Origin: Pseudoflavonifractor intestinihominis
Lineage (GTDB): Bacteria > Bacillota > Clostridia > Oscillospirales > Oscillospiraceae
DNA: 64,000 nucleotides
Assembly: GCF_040096055.1 (NCBI RefSeq)
Contig: NZ_JBBMFK010000001.1
Coordinates: forward strand, 124,001-188,000
Reading direction: 5' to 3'
In this document: one piece after another, positions 49,987 through 60,084 of the stretch
Numbering within the stretch: the first letter of the stretch is position 1
Layout of the letters: each line of letters starts with the position of its first letter
Program-made: the position numbers and the translations under genes
Notes under the pieces: generated by a model
Told to the model about the DNA's origin: nothing
Seen by the model: only the letters and a program-made list of their open reading frames with translations
The model's database searches: none

Positions 49987-51249
49987 TTATTCGTCCCGGT
50001 CGGGCAGGCCGGTGAGATACCGCCGGACCATGTCGAAGGCGTTGGTGGCGGCAACGGTACGGATGCGGGCGCGGCCGTTGATGAGGTGGAGTTCCCGCAC
50101 CCGGGTGCCCTCGGGGGTGTCCAGGGCCACGTAGATCAGGCCCACCGGGTTGTTCCGGTCGTCCGGGTCGGGGCCCGCCACGCCGGTGAGGGACACGGCC
50201 AGGTCGCAGCCCAGCACCTTCCGGGCGCCCTGGGCCATGGCCCGGGCCACCTGGGCGCTCACCGCGCCGAATTCGTCCAGCATGGCCTGGGGCACGCCCA
50301 GCACCCCGGCCTTGACCTCATTGGTGTAGCTCACCACGCCGCCCTTGAACACGGCGGAGGCGCCGGACAGGTCGGTGAGCCGCTTGGCCACCAGACCGCC
50401 GGTGCAGCTCTCGGCGGTGCCCAGCGTGAGCCCCTTCTCCTTCAGCAGGCCCAGCACCACCTCCTCCATGGAGGAGACGTCGGCGCCGTACACCAGGGGG
50501 CCGAAGATGCCCCGCACCTCCTGCTCCACCGGCACGATGAGGGCCCGGGCCTCCTCCACGGTGGGGGCCTTGGCGGTGATGCGCAGCTCCACCTCGCCGG
50601 TCTTGGCGTAGGGGGCCAGAGTGGGGTTGGTGAGGGCGTTCATCCGGTCCCGCAGCTTGGCCTCCACCGCCGACTCGCCCATGCCGAAGATCTTCAGCGT
50701 CCGGGAGGCGATGACCCCGTCGGCCAGGGAGCGCAGGTAGGGCACGGCCCGGTGCTCAAACATGGGGGAGCACTCGTTGGGAGGGCCGGGGAGCATGATG
50801 ACCCGCACGCCGTCGGCCTCAAAGGCGCAGCCCGGGGCGGTGCCCCAGTCGTTGGAGAAGATGGTGCAGCCCTCGGGCAGGTAGGCCTGCTGGAGGTTGT
50901 TGTCCGTCATGGGGCGGCCGGGATGGAGCCGCTGGAAGTAGTCCCGGATCCGCTGGGCGGACGCCTCGTCATACACCAGCTTCTTGCCAAAGCACTCGGC
51001 CAGCACGTTCTTGGTCAGGTCGTCGCAGGTGGGTCCCAGGCCGCCGGTGGTGATGATGATGTCGGCCCGGCCCTTGGCCACCTCCACCGCCGCCTTCAGC
51101 CGCTGGGGATTGTCCCCCACCACGGTGTGGTAGTACACGTTGATGCCCAGGGCGCTCAGCCCCTTGGAGAGCATCTGGGCGTCGGTGTTGGCGATGTTGC
51201 CCAGGAGCAATTCGGTGCCTACTGCGATGAGTTCTGCGGTATGCGTCAT
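49987..51249 (-). CDS. cinA: CinA, competence/damage-inducible protein (NMN deamidase domain)
   Basis: 420 residues. The N-terminal MoaB/MogA-like domain (about 1-170) has 'AELIAVGTELLLGNIANTDA', 'IITTGGLGPTCDDLTKNVLA' and 'VIMLPGPPNEC'. The C-terminal CinA/PncC domain (about 255-410) has 'TLGTAESCTGGLVAKRLTDL' with the catalytic Ser, and 'VSLTGVAGPDPDD'. It recycles nicotinamide mononucleotide to nicotinate mononucleotide; the N-terminal domain acts as an ADP-ribose pyrophosphatase in some species. Third gene of a comM-thiI-cinA run. Confidence 0.95.
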   Translation of the reverse strand: MTHTAELIAVGTELLLGNIANTDAQMLSKGLSALGINVYYHTVVGDNPQRLKAAVEVAKGRADIIITTGGLGPTCDDLTKNVLAECFGKKLVYDEASAQRIRDYFQRLHPGRPMTDNNLQQAYLPEGCTIFSNDWGTAPGCAFEADGVRVIMLPGPPNECSPMFEHRAVPYLRSLADGVIASRTLKIFGMGESAVEAKLRDRMNALTNPTLAPYAKTGEVELRITAKAPTVEEARALIVPVEQEVRGIFGPLVYGADVSSMEEVVLGLLKEKGLTLGTAESCTGGLVAKRLTDLSGASAVFKGGVVSYTNEVKAGVLGVPQAMLDEFGAVSAQVARAMAQGARKVLGCDLAVSLTGVAGPDPDDRNNPVGLIYVALDTPEGTRVRELHLINGRARIRTVAATNAFDMVRRYLTGLPDRDE

Positions 51250-51312
51250 AACAAAAGACCTCCGAAGCGCCGGGAATGGCCCGGCGAAGATATACGAAAC
51301 AGGAGGGGCGGC

Positions 51313-52485
51313 TCAGGGGTTGACCTGGATCCGCTCGATATTCTTTACCGCCTCGTCCACCAGGGCCTCAATGTCCAGGTTGGCCTCGGCGGCCTCGATC
51401 TCGCCGGGCAGGGGCCGCAGCCGGGGGTGGCGGGGGGTGAACACGGTGCAGCAGTCCTCGTAGGGCAGGATAGAGGTCTCAAAGGTGCCGATCTTCCGGG
51501 CGATGCGGACGATCTCCTCCTTGTCCATGCCCACCACGGGCCGGAGGATGGGCAGGTCGCACACCGCGCCGGTCATCCGCATGGCGGACATGGTCTGGCT
51601 GGCCACCTGGCCCAGGCTCTCTCCGGTGACCAGGGCCCCCGCGCCCACCCGGTAGGCCACCCGGCAGGCGATACGCATCATAAAGCGGCGCATGAGGATG
51701 GTGAACAGATCCTCGGGGCAGGAGCGGCGCAGCTCCTCCTGGATCTTGGTGAAGGGCACCACGTGGACCGTCAGGCGGCCGCACCAGGGGGTGAGCAGCT
51801 GGGCCAGCTCGATGACCTTGTCCTTGGCCTCGGGGGAGGTGTAGGGGTAGGAGAAGAAGTGGACCATGTCCAGAGCCAGGCCCCGCTTGGCCATCATCCA
51901 GGAGGCCACCGGGGAGTCGATGCCGCCGGACAGCAGGCTCACCGCCCGGCCGCCGATGCCCACCGGCAGGCCGCCCGCGCCGGGCTCCGGGTCGGCGTGG
52001 ACAAAGGCGGCGTAGTCCCGCACCTCCAGATGGACGGTCAGCTCCGGGTTGTGCACGTCCACCCCCAGGTTGGGGAAGGCGTCGTGGAGCTCGCCGCCCA
52101 CGTACTGGGCCAGCTCGATGGAGGTCATGGGGAAGGTCTTGTCCGCCCGCTTGGCCTCCACCTTGAAGGTGCGGGCGGTGGACAGCTGGTCGTGGAGGTA
52201 GGTCTTGGCGGTCTCCAGCATGGCGTCCTTGTCCTTGGCACAGGCCCGGGCGCGGCTCAGACCCACCACGCCGAACAGGCGCTTCATGGCCTCCCAGGCG
52301 GCGTCCATGTCGCAGCTGTCGTCCTTGGGCTCCACGTACATGGTGGACTGCTTGGAGTACACCTTGAAGCTGCCGCAGTGCTTCAGGCGGCGCTGGGCGT
52401 TGGCGATGAGCTTGTCTTCAAAGCTGCGGCGGTTCAGGCCCTTGAGCACCAGCTCGCCCAGCTTCATCAGGATGATCTCGTCCAT
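51313..52485 (-). CDS. thiI: tRNA 4-thiouridine synthetase ThiI
   Basis: 390 residues. An N-terminal ferredoxin-like/THUMP region (about 1-165) is followed by the PP-loop ATPase with 'SLLSGGIDSPVASWMMAKRG', 'LVTGESLGQVASQT' and 'PYEDCCTVFTPRHP'. It adenylates U8 of tRNA for sulfur insertion. No C-terminal rhodanese domain is present, as in most Firmicutes, where a dedicated cysteine desulfurase supplies sulfur. No nifS-like gene is adjacent here. ATG 52485 follows AAGGAG. Confidence 0.96.
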   Translation of the reverse strand: MDEIILMKLGELVLKGLNRRSFEDKLIANAQRRLKHCGSFKVYSKQSTMYVEPKDDSCDMDAAWEAMKRLFGVVGLSRARACAKDKDAMLETAKTYLHDQLSTARTFKVEAKRADKTFPMTSIELAQYVGGELHDAFPNLGVDVHNPELTVHLEVRDYAAFVHADPEPGAGGLPVGIGGRAVSLLSGGIDSPVASWMMAKRGLALDMVHFFSYPYTSPEAKDKVIELAQLLTPWCGRLTVHVVPFTKIQEELRRSCPEDLFTILMRRFMMRIACRVAYRVGAGALVTGESLGQVASQTMSAMRMTGAVCDLPILRPVVGMDKEEIVRIARKIGTFETSILPYEDCCTVFTPRHPRLRPLPGEIEAAEANLDIEALVDEAVKNIERIQVNP

Positions 52486-52515
52486 GTCGTTCGTTCTCCT
52501 TAATAGTTACATCCG

Positions 52516-54036
52516 TTATTTTACAAGGTAGGCCCCGGGCCGGTACTGGAGCGCCTCGGCCAGATGGGGCACCTGGATCGCGTCGCTGCCGTCCAGGTCG
52601 GCGATGGTGCGCCCCACCCGGAGGATGCGGTCATAGCCCCGGGCGGTGAGGCCCATGCGCTGGAAGGCCCCCTTCATCAGCGCCTCACAGGCGCTGTCCA
52701 GCTGACAGAATTCCCGCAGCTCCCGCTGGCCCATGTGGGCGTTGCAGGAGGGACCCTCCGGGCCGAAGCGGGCCGACTGGATGCGCCGGGCGGCGTTGAC
52801 CCGGGTCCGGATATCCGCCGACGACTCGGCGGGGGCGGCGTGGGACAGCTCGTGGAACTCCAGGGGCGGCACCTCCGCGTGGAGGTCGATCCGGTCCATC
52901 AGGGGCCCGGACACCCGGCCCTGGTACTTCTCCACCGCCGCCTCGGTGCAGCGGCACCGACCGGAGGGGTGGCCGTACCAGCCGCACTTGCAGGGGTTCA
53001 TGGCGCACACCAGCATGAACCGGGCGGGGTAGGACACGGTGCCCGCCGCCCGGGAGATGGTGACCTGCCCCTCCTCCAGGGGCTGGCGCAGCACCTCCAG
53101 CACCTCGGGCTTGAACTCGGGCAGCTCGTCCAGAAACAGCACCCCGTTGTGGGCCAGGGAGATCTCCCCGGGCCGGGGGTTGGAGCCGCCGCCCGCCATG
53201 CCCATGGGGGAGATGGTGTGGTGGGGGGAGCGGAAGGGGCGCTGGAGCAGCAGGGGCTCCTCCGCCGTGGTGAGCCCGGCCACCGAGTGGACCTCCGTGG
53301 CCTCCAGGGCCTCCCGCTCCGTCATGTCGGGCAGGATGGAGGGCAGACGCCGGGCCAGCATGGACTTGCCGGAACCGGGAGGACCCACCATGCAGATGTT
53401 GTGTCCCCCGGCGGCGGCAATTTCCAGCGCCCGCTTCACGTGCTCCTGGCCCTTCACCTCGGCAAAGTCCGGCCCGGCGGCCAGGTTATCCCCCGGCGTC
53501 CAGGGGGGTGCGGGGGAGAGGGGCTCCTCCCCCGTCAGGTGGCGGATGAGGGCGGTGACGCTCTCCACCGGGTAGACCGCCATGCCGCCGCCGGCCAGGG
53601 TGGCCTCGGCGGCGCTCTCGGCGGGGACATAGAGGGCCTCCACCCCCGCCCGGGCGGCGGCCAGGGCCATGGGCAGCATGCCCGCCACCGGCCGCACCTC
53701 CCCGGACAGGGACAGCTCCCCCACAAAGGCCGAGCGGGACAGGTCGCACCGGAGCTGGCCGCCGGCGGCCAGAATGCCCACCAGAATGGGCAGGTCGTAC
53801 AGGGTGCCCGCCTTCCGCTGGGCGGCGGGGGCCAGATTCACGGTGATGCGGGACACAGGGAAGGTAAAGCCGCAGTTCTTCACCGCCGAGCGCACCCGCT
53901 CCCGGGCCTCCTTCACCGCCGCGTCGGGCAAGCCCACAATATCAAAGGCGGGCAGACCGCCGGACAGGTCGCATTCGGCCCGCACCTCATATCCGGCCAC
54001 GCCGGTCAGACCCAGAGAGCGTACCTCACAGAGCAT
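52516..54036 (-). CDS. comM: YifB/ComM Mg-chelatase-like AAA+ ATPase
   Basis: 506 residues. An N-terminal Lon-like fold (about 1-165; 'VEVRSLGLTGVAGYEVRAEC', 'LPDAAVKEARERVRSA') precedes an AAA+ domain with Walker A 'MVGPPGSGKSMLARRLPSIL' and Walker B 'GVLFLDELPEF', then a Cys-rich insertion 'CAMNPCKCGWYG' and 'LMDRIDLHAEVPPL'. ComM promotes branch migration during natural transformation. Together with cinA this hints at competence genes, though no com uptake genes lie here. ATG 54036 has a modest Shine-Dalgarno. Confidence 0.95.
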   Translation of the reverse strand: MLCEVRSLGLTGVAGYEVRAECDLSGGLPAFDIVGLPDAAVKEARERVRSAVKNCGFTFPVSRITVNLAPAAQRKAGTLYDLPILVGILAAGGQLRCDLSRSAFVGELSLSGEVRPVAGMLPMALAAARAGVEALYVPAESAAEATLAGGGMAVYPVESVTALIRHLTGEEPLSPAPPWTPGDNLAAGPDFAEVKGQEHVKRALEIAAAGGHNICMVGPPGSGKSMLARRLPSILPDMTEREALEATEVHSVAGLTTAEEPLLLQRPFRSPHHTISPMGMAGGGSNPRPGEISLAHNGVLFLDELPEFKPEVLEVLRQPLEEGQVTISRAAGTVSYPARFMLVCAMNPCKCGWYGHPSGRCRCTEAAVEKYQGRVSGPLMDRIDLHAEVPPLEFHELSHAAPAESSADIRTRVNAARRIQSARFGPEGPSCNAHMGQRELREFCQLDSACEALMKGAFQRMGLTARGYDRILRVGRTIADLDGSDAIQVPHLAEALQYRPGAYLVK

Positions 54037-54092
54037 AAAAATCGCCGCCCTTTCTCCATACGGCATCAGTATACCACGGAGAAAGGGCGGCT

Positions 54093-54113
54093 GCCAAGAA
54101 AAAACCTCTCTTG
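54093..54113 (-). terminator. Weak terminator after the SLH protein gene
   Basis: Minus strand CCAAGA...TCTTGG with an internal T-rich run, a few bases past the stop at 54119. Short stem, so doubtful. Confidence 0.4.
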
Positions 54114-54118
54114 GGAAC

Positions 54119-55987
54119 TCAGCTCTGGGTCAGCTGATACAGCCGCAGGACGGTGAGGATGCACTGCTCCCTGGTGTAGGCGCTCTGAGGGATGAAGGCG
54201 CTGCCGTTCCCCTCCATAATCCCGGCGGCCTGGACCTGTCCCACCCCGGCGGCAGCCCAGGAGGCGATGGCTGCGCTGTCCGAGAAGGCGGGGGCCGCCT
54301 GGGGCAGGGGATGGCCCATGGCCTCCGCCAGGCGGGCCAGGATGGTGGCCGCCTGCTCCCGGGTCAGGGTGCCGCCGGGGTCGAATTTTCCGCCGCCCAC
54401 GCCGTTGACTACCCCCAGACCGGCCATTTTCTGGACGTTGAAGTCGGTGGTGTCGGAGAATGTGGCCCGCTGGGTGATGGTCTCGCCCGTCGCCTTCTCG
54501 TAGAGCCTCACCGCCAGGGCACAGAACTCGGCCCGGGTGGCGGCCTGGGTGTACCGGCTCTCGAAGCTGTCGGGCACAATGCCGGCGACGGCGGCCTGGC
54601 TGAGCTGTCCCGCGGCCCAGGAGGAGGGCAGGTCCCCTTCCGCCGCCACGATGAAGGTCACCGGGATATCGAAAGACTGGAACGTATCCCCGCCAATATG
54701 GGAACTGGTGAAGTTGCCCCGTACATGTTGGATATAGATACCGGGCTTCAGGCCGGTCTGGGGCTGCACGGTATAGGTGACAGTCTCGTGGGGCGCGATG
54801 CGTGCGCTCATGTGCCCGTGCGAATAGACGAACCCGCTCTTGCTCCACTCAACCCTTAATTCGGACGTCCCGTTCAGGCTGATTTTATAGTCGTCCTCGT
54901 TGGTGAAGGAGATGCTGCGGGGAGCGGGCTGGGCGTATCCCACCTCCACCGCGCCGAAGTCTATGGCCTCCGTGCTCACAGTCACCCGGAAATTCGGAGT
55001 CTGCACGGTATAGGACAGATGCAGGTCGGCGCTGGCTCCCTCCTGGGTGGTGACGGTGACGGTCTCGCTGTGTGTTCCATAGTCGCGCCCGGGTCTGGGT
55101 TCCACGGTAAAGGTACAGCTCTCTCCGGCTTCCAGAGTTCTGACGCTCGAACCGAGCCAGCTGTAGTCGCTCTCCCAGTGGAATATCCAATCGGGGCGAT
55201 CGTCAGGCAGTTTCAGAACGAGTGACCTGTCGCCGCTGTTGGTGACGGTGACAACCCTGGGTTCCGGCTGATAGTCATTTCCTGTGAGAGTGGTGCCGAA
55301 GTCCACGGTGGAGGGACTCAGAGAGATGCCGTATCCGGGGACGGATTCTCCCTCATAGATGACGGAGTGGACGAAGTTCCGTGAGGACCAGTCTTCATAG
55401 CCGGTAGCCCCTTTGGGGATGATAAAAACGACCTCACCGTTGCCCTCGCGGTAGGCGGCATAGGGGTTGAAATAGTATTCAGGGGCTACCATACCCTCCA
55501 TATAGACGGTATCCAGCGCGTTGCTCCATCGAAAGGGATTATCCATCTTCTCCACGCTGGCGGGGATGGTAATCTCTTTCAGGGCGTCGCAGCTTGCGAA
55601 GGCAAGTTCGTTGATGTAGATAAGACTTTCACTCAGCTTGACGTCGGACAGGGAGTTGCAATAAGCAAACGCTAACCTTCCAATCGAGATTACACTGTCC
55701 GGGACGGTCACGCCGGTGATGTTCGTCTCCTCAAAGGCCTTTTCCCCGATGACGGTCACAGGGTACTCCTGCCCGTTCTCATCGGTGACGGAGGCGGGAA
55801 TGTCCGCATAGGTGGAGTCGGCCAGGGACTCGTCATAGCGGGTCAGGGTGGCCGTGCCGTCGAACCATATCTCAAAGGTGTAGGGGCCGACCTGGACGGT
55901 GGATTCCACAACCGATGCCGAGGCGGCGGGCATGAGGGAGAGGCACAGGCACAGGGCCAGCAGCAGGGAAAGAGCACGCTTTTTCAT
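54119..55987 (-). CDS. Secreted LRR and S-layer-homology-domain surface protein
   Basis: 622 residues. Signal peptide (1-25, 'LSLLLALCLCLSLMPAASAS'), a BspA-type leucine-rich repeat region (about 70-180; 'VIGEKAFEETNITGVTVPDS', 'AFASCDALKEITIPASVEKM'), two or three immunoglobulin/ASPM-like beta domains (about 215-450; 'ISLSPSTVDFGTTL', 'VSTEAIDFGAVEVG'), and SLH repeats from about 455 ('FSDTTDFNVQKMAGLGVVNG', 'GGTLTREQAATILARLAEAM', 'YTREQCILTVLRLY'). SLH domains hold proteins to secondary cell-wall polymers. It is probably an adhesin or scaffold. ATG 55987 follows GGAGGAG. Confidence 0.9.
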   Translation of the reverse strand: MKKRALSLLLALCLCLSLMPAASASVVESTVQVGPYTFEIWFDGTATLTRYDESLADSTYADIPASVTDENGQEYPVTVIGEKAFEETNITGVTVPDSVISIGRLAFAYCNSLSDVKLSESLIYINELAFASCDALKEITIPASVEKMDNPFRWSNALDTVYMEGMVAPEYYFNPYAAYREGNGEVVFIIPKGATGYEDWSSRNFVHSVIYEGESVPGYGISLSPSTVDFGTTLTGNDYQPEPRVVTVTNSGDRSLVLKLPDDRPDWIFHWESDYSWLGSSVRTLEAGESCTFTVEPRPGRDYGTHSETVTVTTQEGASADLHLSYTVQTPNFRVTVSTEAIDFGAVEVGYAQPAPRSISFTNEDDYKISLNGTSELRVEWSKSGFVYSHGHMSARIAPHETVTYTVQPQTGLKPGIYIQHVRGNFTSSHIGGDTFQSFDIPVTFIVAAEGDLPSSWAAGQLSQAAVAGIVPDSFESRYTQAATRAEFCALAVRLYEKATGETITQRATFSDTTDFNVQKMAGLGVVNGVGGGKFDPGGTLTREQAATILARLAEAMGHPLPQAAPAFSDSAAIASWAAAGVGQVQAAGIMEGNGSAFIPQSAYTREQCILTVLRLYQLTQS

Positions 55988-56446
55988 GTGAAACTCCTCC
56001 TTCTTTCTCACTTTTTTCAGTATAGCACTAACAAAGACGAAAAACACTCTGCTGGCTGCATAGTATTCCGGCTTTTTTGGCCGTCAGGCATGGCGGGAGA
56101 GGAGCGCAGGACAGACGGAGCCCGCCGTCCGGACATCCACCCGGAGTGCAAAAAGGGAAGCCCTCCGGACCGACAGAAATGCAGGCTGAAAAGCAGGAAA
56201 CAACAGGAAGAACAGGGAGAAATCCCACAGGAAAAGTGGGGGTGAAGGCAGCCCGGTTTTGACAGAAAAAAAGCGGTCCTGACCGGGTTTTTTCGCTCCT
56301 TATTTCTGCCAACGAAAAAAATAGTGGGAAAATTACCGGTTTCGCACAAGAGACAATTTACAAACGGGGAAGATGGTGATAAAATATCTGCGCTGAATCA
56401 TTTAGAAGCCATTCATGCAAGTTCACATAAGGAGGAATTGTTCAAA
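55988..56446 (+). promoter_or_regulatory. Intergenic region with the PFOR promoter
   Basis: 459 bp with no gene I can support. TTTACA (56357-56362), 17-base spacer, TAAAAT (56380-56385) is a good promoter for PFOR, giving a leader of about 55 bases. A small A-flanked hairpin (CGGTCCTGACCG followed by T6) lies at about 56265-56298 and may insulate the promoter. The minus strand holds the leader of the SLH gene. Confidence 0.7.
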
Positions 56447-59400
56447 ATGGCGAGAAAACTCAAAACCATGGACGGCAATACCGCGGCGGCGCATGTATCC
56501 TATGCGTTCACTGAGGTTGCGGGTATCTACCCCATCACCCCGTCCAGCCCCATGGCCGACAACGTGGACCAGTGGGCCGCGGCCGGCCGCAAGAACATCT
56601 TCGGCGACACTGTCAAGGTCATCGAGATGCAGTCTGAGGCCGGTGCTGCCGGTACCGTCCACGGCTCCCTGGCCGCCGGCGCCCTGACCACTACTTACAC
56701 CGCTTCCCAGGGCCTGCTGCTGATGATCCCCAACATGTACAAGATCGCCGGCGAGCTGCTGCCCTGCGTGTTCCACGTCTCCGCCCGTACCGTGGCCGCC
56801 CAGTCCCTGAACATCTTCGGCGACCACTCCGACGTTATGGCCTGCCGCCAGACCGGCTTCGCCATGCTGGCCGAGACCAACCCCCAGGAGGTCATGGATC
56901 TGGGCGCCGTTGCCCACCTGGCCGCCATCAAGGGCCGCGTCCCCTTCCTGAACTTCTTCGACGGCTTCCGTACCTCCCACGAGATCCAGAAGATCGCCAT
57001 CTGGGATTATGACGATCTGAAGGAAATGGTGGATATGGACGCTGTGGAGGCCTTCCGCAAGCGGGCCCTCAACCCCGAGCGCCCCGTCATGCGCGGCTCC
57101 CACGAGAACGGCGATATCTTCTTCCAGCACCGTGAGGCCTGCAACAAGTACTACGACGCCCTCCCCGAGATCGTTGAGGAGTACATGGGCAAGGTCAACG
57201 CCAAGCTGGGCACCAACTATCAGCTGTTCAACTACTACGGCGCCCCCGACGCCGACCGCGTCATCATCGCCATGGGCTCCATCTGCGACGTGACCGAGGA
57301 AGTCATCGACTACCTGAACGCTCACGGCGAGAAGGTTGGCCTGGTGAAGGTCCGCCTGTACCGTCCTTTCCGCGCCGACAAGCTGCTCTCCGCCATCCCC
57401 GAGACTGCCAAGCACATCGCCGTGCTGGACCGCACCAAGGAGCCCGGCGCTCAGGGCGATCCTCTGTACCTGGACGTTGTCACCGCCTTTGCCAACGCCG
57501 GCCGTCAGGCCACCATCATCGGCGGCCGCTACGGTCTGGGCTCCAAGGACACCCCGCCCAAGAGCGTGTTCGCTGTCTATGAGGAGCTGCAGAAGGCCGA
57601 GCCCAAGCGTCAGTTCACCATCGGCATCGTGGACGATGTCACCAACACCTCCCTGGTCGAGCACGACTGCCCCAACACCGCTGCTGAGGGCACCATCGAG
57701 TGCAAGTTCTGGGGTCTGGGCGGCGACGGCACCGTGGGCGCCAACAAGAACTCCATCAAGATCATCGGCGACCACACCGACAAGTACGTCCAGGCTTACT
57801 TCCAGTACGACTCCAAGAAGACCGGCGGCGTGACCATCAGCCACCTGCGCTTCGGCGACAAGCCCATCAAGAGCCCCTACTACATCAACAAGGCCGACTT
57901 CGTGGCCTGCCACAACCCCTCCTACATCATCAAGGGCTTCCCCATGGTCCGCGACGTGAAGGACGGCGGTATCTTCCTGATCAACTGCCAGTGGTCTGAT
58001 GAGGAGCTGGACAAGCACATGCCCGCTGTGGCCAAGCGCTACATCGCCGCCCACAACGTCCAGGTGTACACCATCGACGCCATCGACCTGGCCGCCAAGA
58101 TCGGCATGGGCAAGCGTACCAACACCATCCTTCAGTCCGCCTTCTTCTCCCTGGCTAAGGTCATGCCCCAGGAAGAGGCCATCCAGTACATGAAGGACGC
58201 CGCCACCCACTCCTACCTGAAGAAGGGCCAGGACATTGTGGACATGAACCACAAGGCCATCGACACCGGCGCCACCGCCTACAAGAAGTTCGAGGTGCCC
58301 GCCTCCTGGGCCACCGCCGAGGACGAGACCGTCACCACCGAGCTGACCGGCAAGCCCGAGCTGGTGAAGATGGTCAAGGAGATCCTGGAGCCCGTGGGCA
58401 AGATGGACGGCGACAGCCTGCCCGTTTCCGCCTTCGTGGATCACGTGGACGGCACCTTCTGCCAGGGCGCTTCCGCCTACGAGAAGCGCGGCGTGGCCGT
58501 CATGGTCCCCACCTGGGATTCCTCCAAGTGCATCCAGTGCAACCAGTGCTCCTACGTCTGCCCCCACGCCACCATCCGTCCCTACGCTCTGACCGAGGAG
58601 GAGGCCAAGAACGCCCCCGAGGCCGCCAAGATCGTGGACGTGAAGGCCGGCAAGGGCAAGGGCGTCTATAAGTTCTCCATCGCCATCTCCCCCCTGGATT
58701 GTATGGGCTGCTCCGTCTGCGCCAAGAACTGCCCCGTCCAGGCTCTGACCATGGTGCCCCAGGAGCAGGAGGCTGCTCAGCAGCCCGTGTTCGACTACAT
58801 GGTGGCCAAGGTTGCCCCCAAGGCCGACATGGAGGGCATCAAGACCGTCAAGGAGAGCCAGTTCAAGCAGCCTCTGCTGGAGTTCTCCGGCTCCTGCGCC
58901 GGCTGCGCCGAGACCGCTTACGCCCGTCTGGTCACCCAGGTCTGCGGCGACCGGATGTACATCTCCAACGCCACCGGCTGCTCCTCCATCTGGGGCGGTC
59001 CTGCCGCTACCTCTCCCTACACCGTCAACAAGGACGGCCACGGTCCCGCTTGGGCCAACTCCCTGTTCGAGGATAACGCCGAGCACGGCCTGGGCATCTA
59101 TCTGGGCCAGAAGGCCATCCGCGACCGTCTGGCTGAGAAGACCCGCCAGCTGATCGCCATCGACTATGTGGACGAGGGCATCGCTGCTGCCGGTCAGGAG
59201 TGGCTGGACACCATGAAGGACGGCGAGGCCAACGCCGAGGCCACCAAGAAGTACGTTGCCGCCATGGAGTCCGTTGTGGCTGCCCGCGGCGAGTGCTCCT
59301 GCGAGGCCTGCACCCTGGCCCGTGAGATCCTCTCCGAGAAGGAGTACCTGGCCAAGAAGTCCGTCTGGATCTTCGGCGGCGACGGCTGGGCCTACGACAT

Positions 59401-60010
59401 CGGCTACGGCGGCCTGGACCACGTCCTGGCTTCCGGCGAGGACGTGAACGTCTTCGTGTTCGACACCGAGGTGTACTCCAACACCGGCGGACAGGCTTCC
59501 AAGTCCTCCAACATCGGCCAGGTGGCTCAGTTTGCCGCTGCCGGTAAGACCATGGCCAAGAAGTCCCTGTCCGAGATCGTGATGCAGTACGGTTATGTCT
59601 ACGTGGCCCAGGTGGCCATGGGCGCCAACCCCAACCAGACCCTGGCCGCCATCCGTGAGGCCGAGGCCTATCACGGTCCCTCCCTGGTCATCGGCTACGC
59701 CCCCTGCGAGATGCACTCCATCAAGGGCGGCATGAGCAACTGCCAGGTCGAGATGAAGAAGGCTGTCGAGTGCGGCTACTGGAACCTGTTCCGGTTCAAC
59801 CCCGCTGCCAAGGCCGAGGGCAAGAACCCCTTCACCCTGGACTCCAAGGCCCCCGCTGGCGGCTATCAGGAGTTCCTGATGAACGAGGCCCGTTACTCCT
59901 CCCTGACCCGGTCCTTCCCCGACCGCGCCAAGGAGCTCTTTGCCCGCAACGAGGAGTCCGCCAAGGAGCGTTACGAGCATCTGACCAAGCTGATCGAGCT
60001 GTACAAGTAA
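56447..60010 (+). CDS. nifJ: Pyruvate:ferredoxin (flavodoxin) oxidoreductase
   Basis: 1187 residues, the full single-chain PFOR. Domain I starts 'VSYAFTEVAGIYPITPSSPM' and domain II follows. Ferredoxin domain V (about 690-770) has two 4Fe-4S motifs, 'CIQCNQCSYVCPHA' and 'CMGCSVCAKNCPVQ'. Domain VI has the third-cluster Cys ('SCAGCAETAYARLV', 'NATGCSS') and the thiamine diphosphate site 'FGGDGWAYDIGYGG' and 'SNTGGQASKSS'. It converts pyruvate and CoA to acetyl-CoA, CO2 and reduced ferredoxin, the core of anaerobic energy metabolism. ATG 56447 follows AAGGAGGAA. Codon choice includes more T-ending codons than its neighbours, as in highly expressed genes. Confidence 0.98.
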   Translation: MARKLKTMDGNTAAAHVSYAFTEVAGIYPITPSSPMADNVDQWAAAGRKNIFGDTVKVIEMQSEAGAAGTVHGSLAAGALTTTYTASQGLLLMIPNMYKIAGELLPCVFHVSARTVAAQSLNIFGDHSDVMACRQTGFAMLAETNPQEVMDLGAVAHLAAIKGRVPFLNFFDGFRTSHEIQKIAIWDYDDLKEMVDMDAVEAFRKRALNPERPVMRGSHENGDIFFQHREACNKYYDALPEIVEEYMGKVNAKLGTNYQLFNYYGAPDADRVIIAMGSICDVTEEVIDYLNAHGEKVGLVKVRLYRPFRADKLLSAIPETAKHIAVLDRTKEPGAQGDPLYLDVVTAFANAGRQATIIGGRYGLGSKDTPPKSVFAVYEELQKAEPKRQFTIGIVDDVTNTSLVEHDCPNTAAEGTIECKFWGLGGDGTVGANKNSIKIIGDHTDKYVQAYFQYDSKKTGGVTISHLRFGDKPIKSPYYINKADFVACHNPSYIIKGFPMVRDVKDGGIFLINCQWSDEELDKHMPAVAKRYIAAHNVQVYTIDAIDLAAKIGMGKRTNTILQSAFFSLAKVMPQEEAIQYMKDAATHSYLKKGQDIVDMNHKAIDTGATAYKKFEVPASWATAEDETVTTELTGKPELVKMVKEILEPVGKMDGDSLPVSAFVDHVDGTFCQGASAYEKRGVAVMVPTWDSSKCIQCNQCSYVCPHATIRPYALTEEEAKNAPEAAKIVDVKAGKGKGVYKFSIAISPLDCMGCSVCAKNCPVQALTMVPQEQEAAQQPVFDYMVAKVAPKADMEGIKTVKESQFKQPLLEFSGSCAGCAETAYARLVTQVCGDRMYISNATGCSSIWGGPAATSPYTVNKDGHGPAWANSLFEDNAEHGLGIYLGQKAIRDRLAEKTRQLIAIDYVDEGIAAAGQEWLDTMKDGEANAEATKKYVAAMESVVAARGECSCEACTLAREILSEKEYLAKKSVWIFGGDGWAYDIGYGGLDHVLASGEDVNVFVFDTEVYSNTGGQASKSSNIGQVAQFAAAGKTMAKKSLSEIVMQYGYVYVAQVAMGANPNQTLAAIREAEAYHGPSLVIGYAPCEMHSIKGGMSNCQVEMKKAVECGYWNLFRFNPAAKAEGKNPFTLDSKAPAGGYQEFLMNEARYSSLTRSFPDRAKELFARNEESAKERYEHLTKLIELYK

Positions 60011-60024
60011 TCGAAAAGCGTATG

Positions 60025-60061
60025 ACACCCCCGGACGCATTCGCGCCCGGGGGTGTTTTTT
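60025..60061 (+). terminator. Terminator of PFOR
   Basis: ACACCCCCGG pairs with CCGGGGGTGT over a 12-base loop and is followed by six T's. Confidence 0.92.
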
Positions 60062-60084
60062 GTGGCGGACTCCTCGTTGCTGAG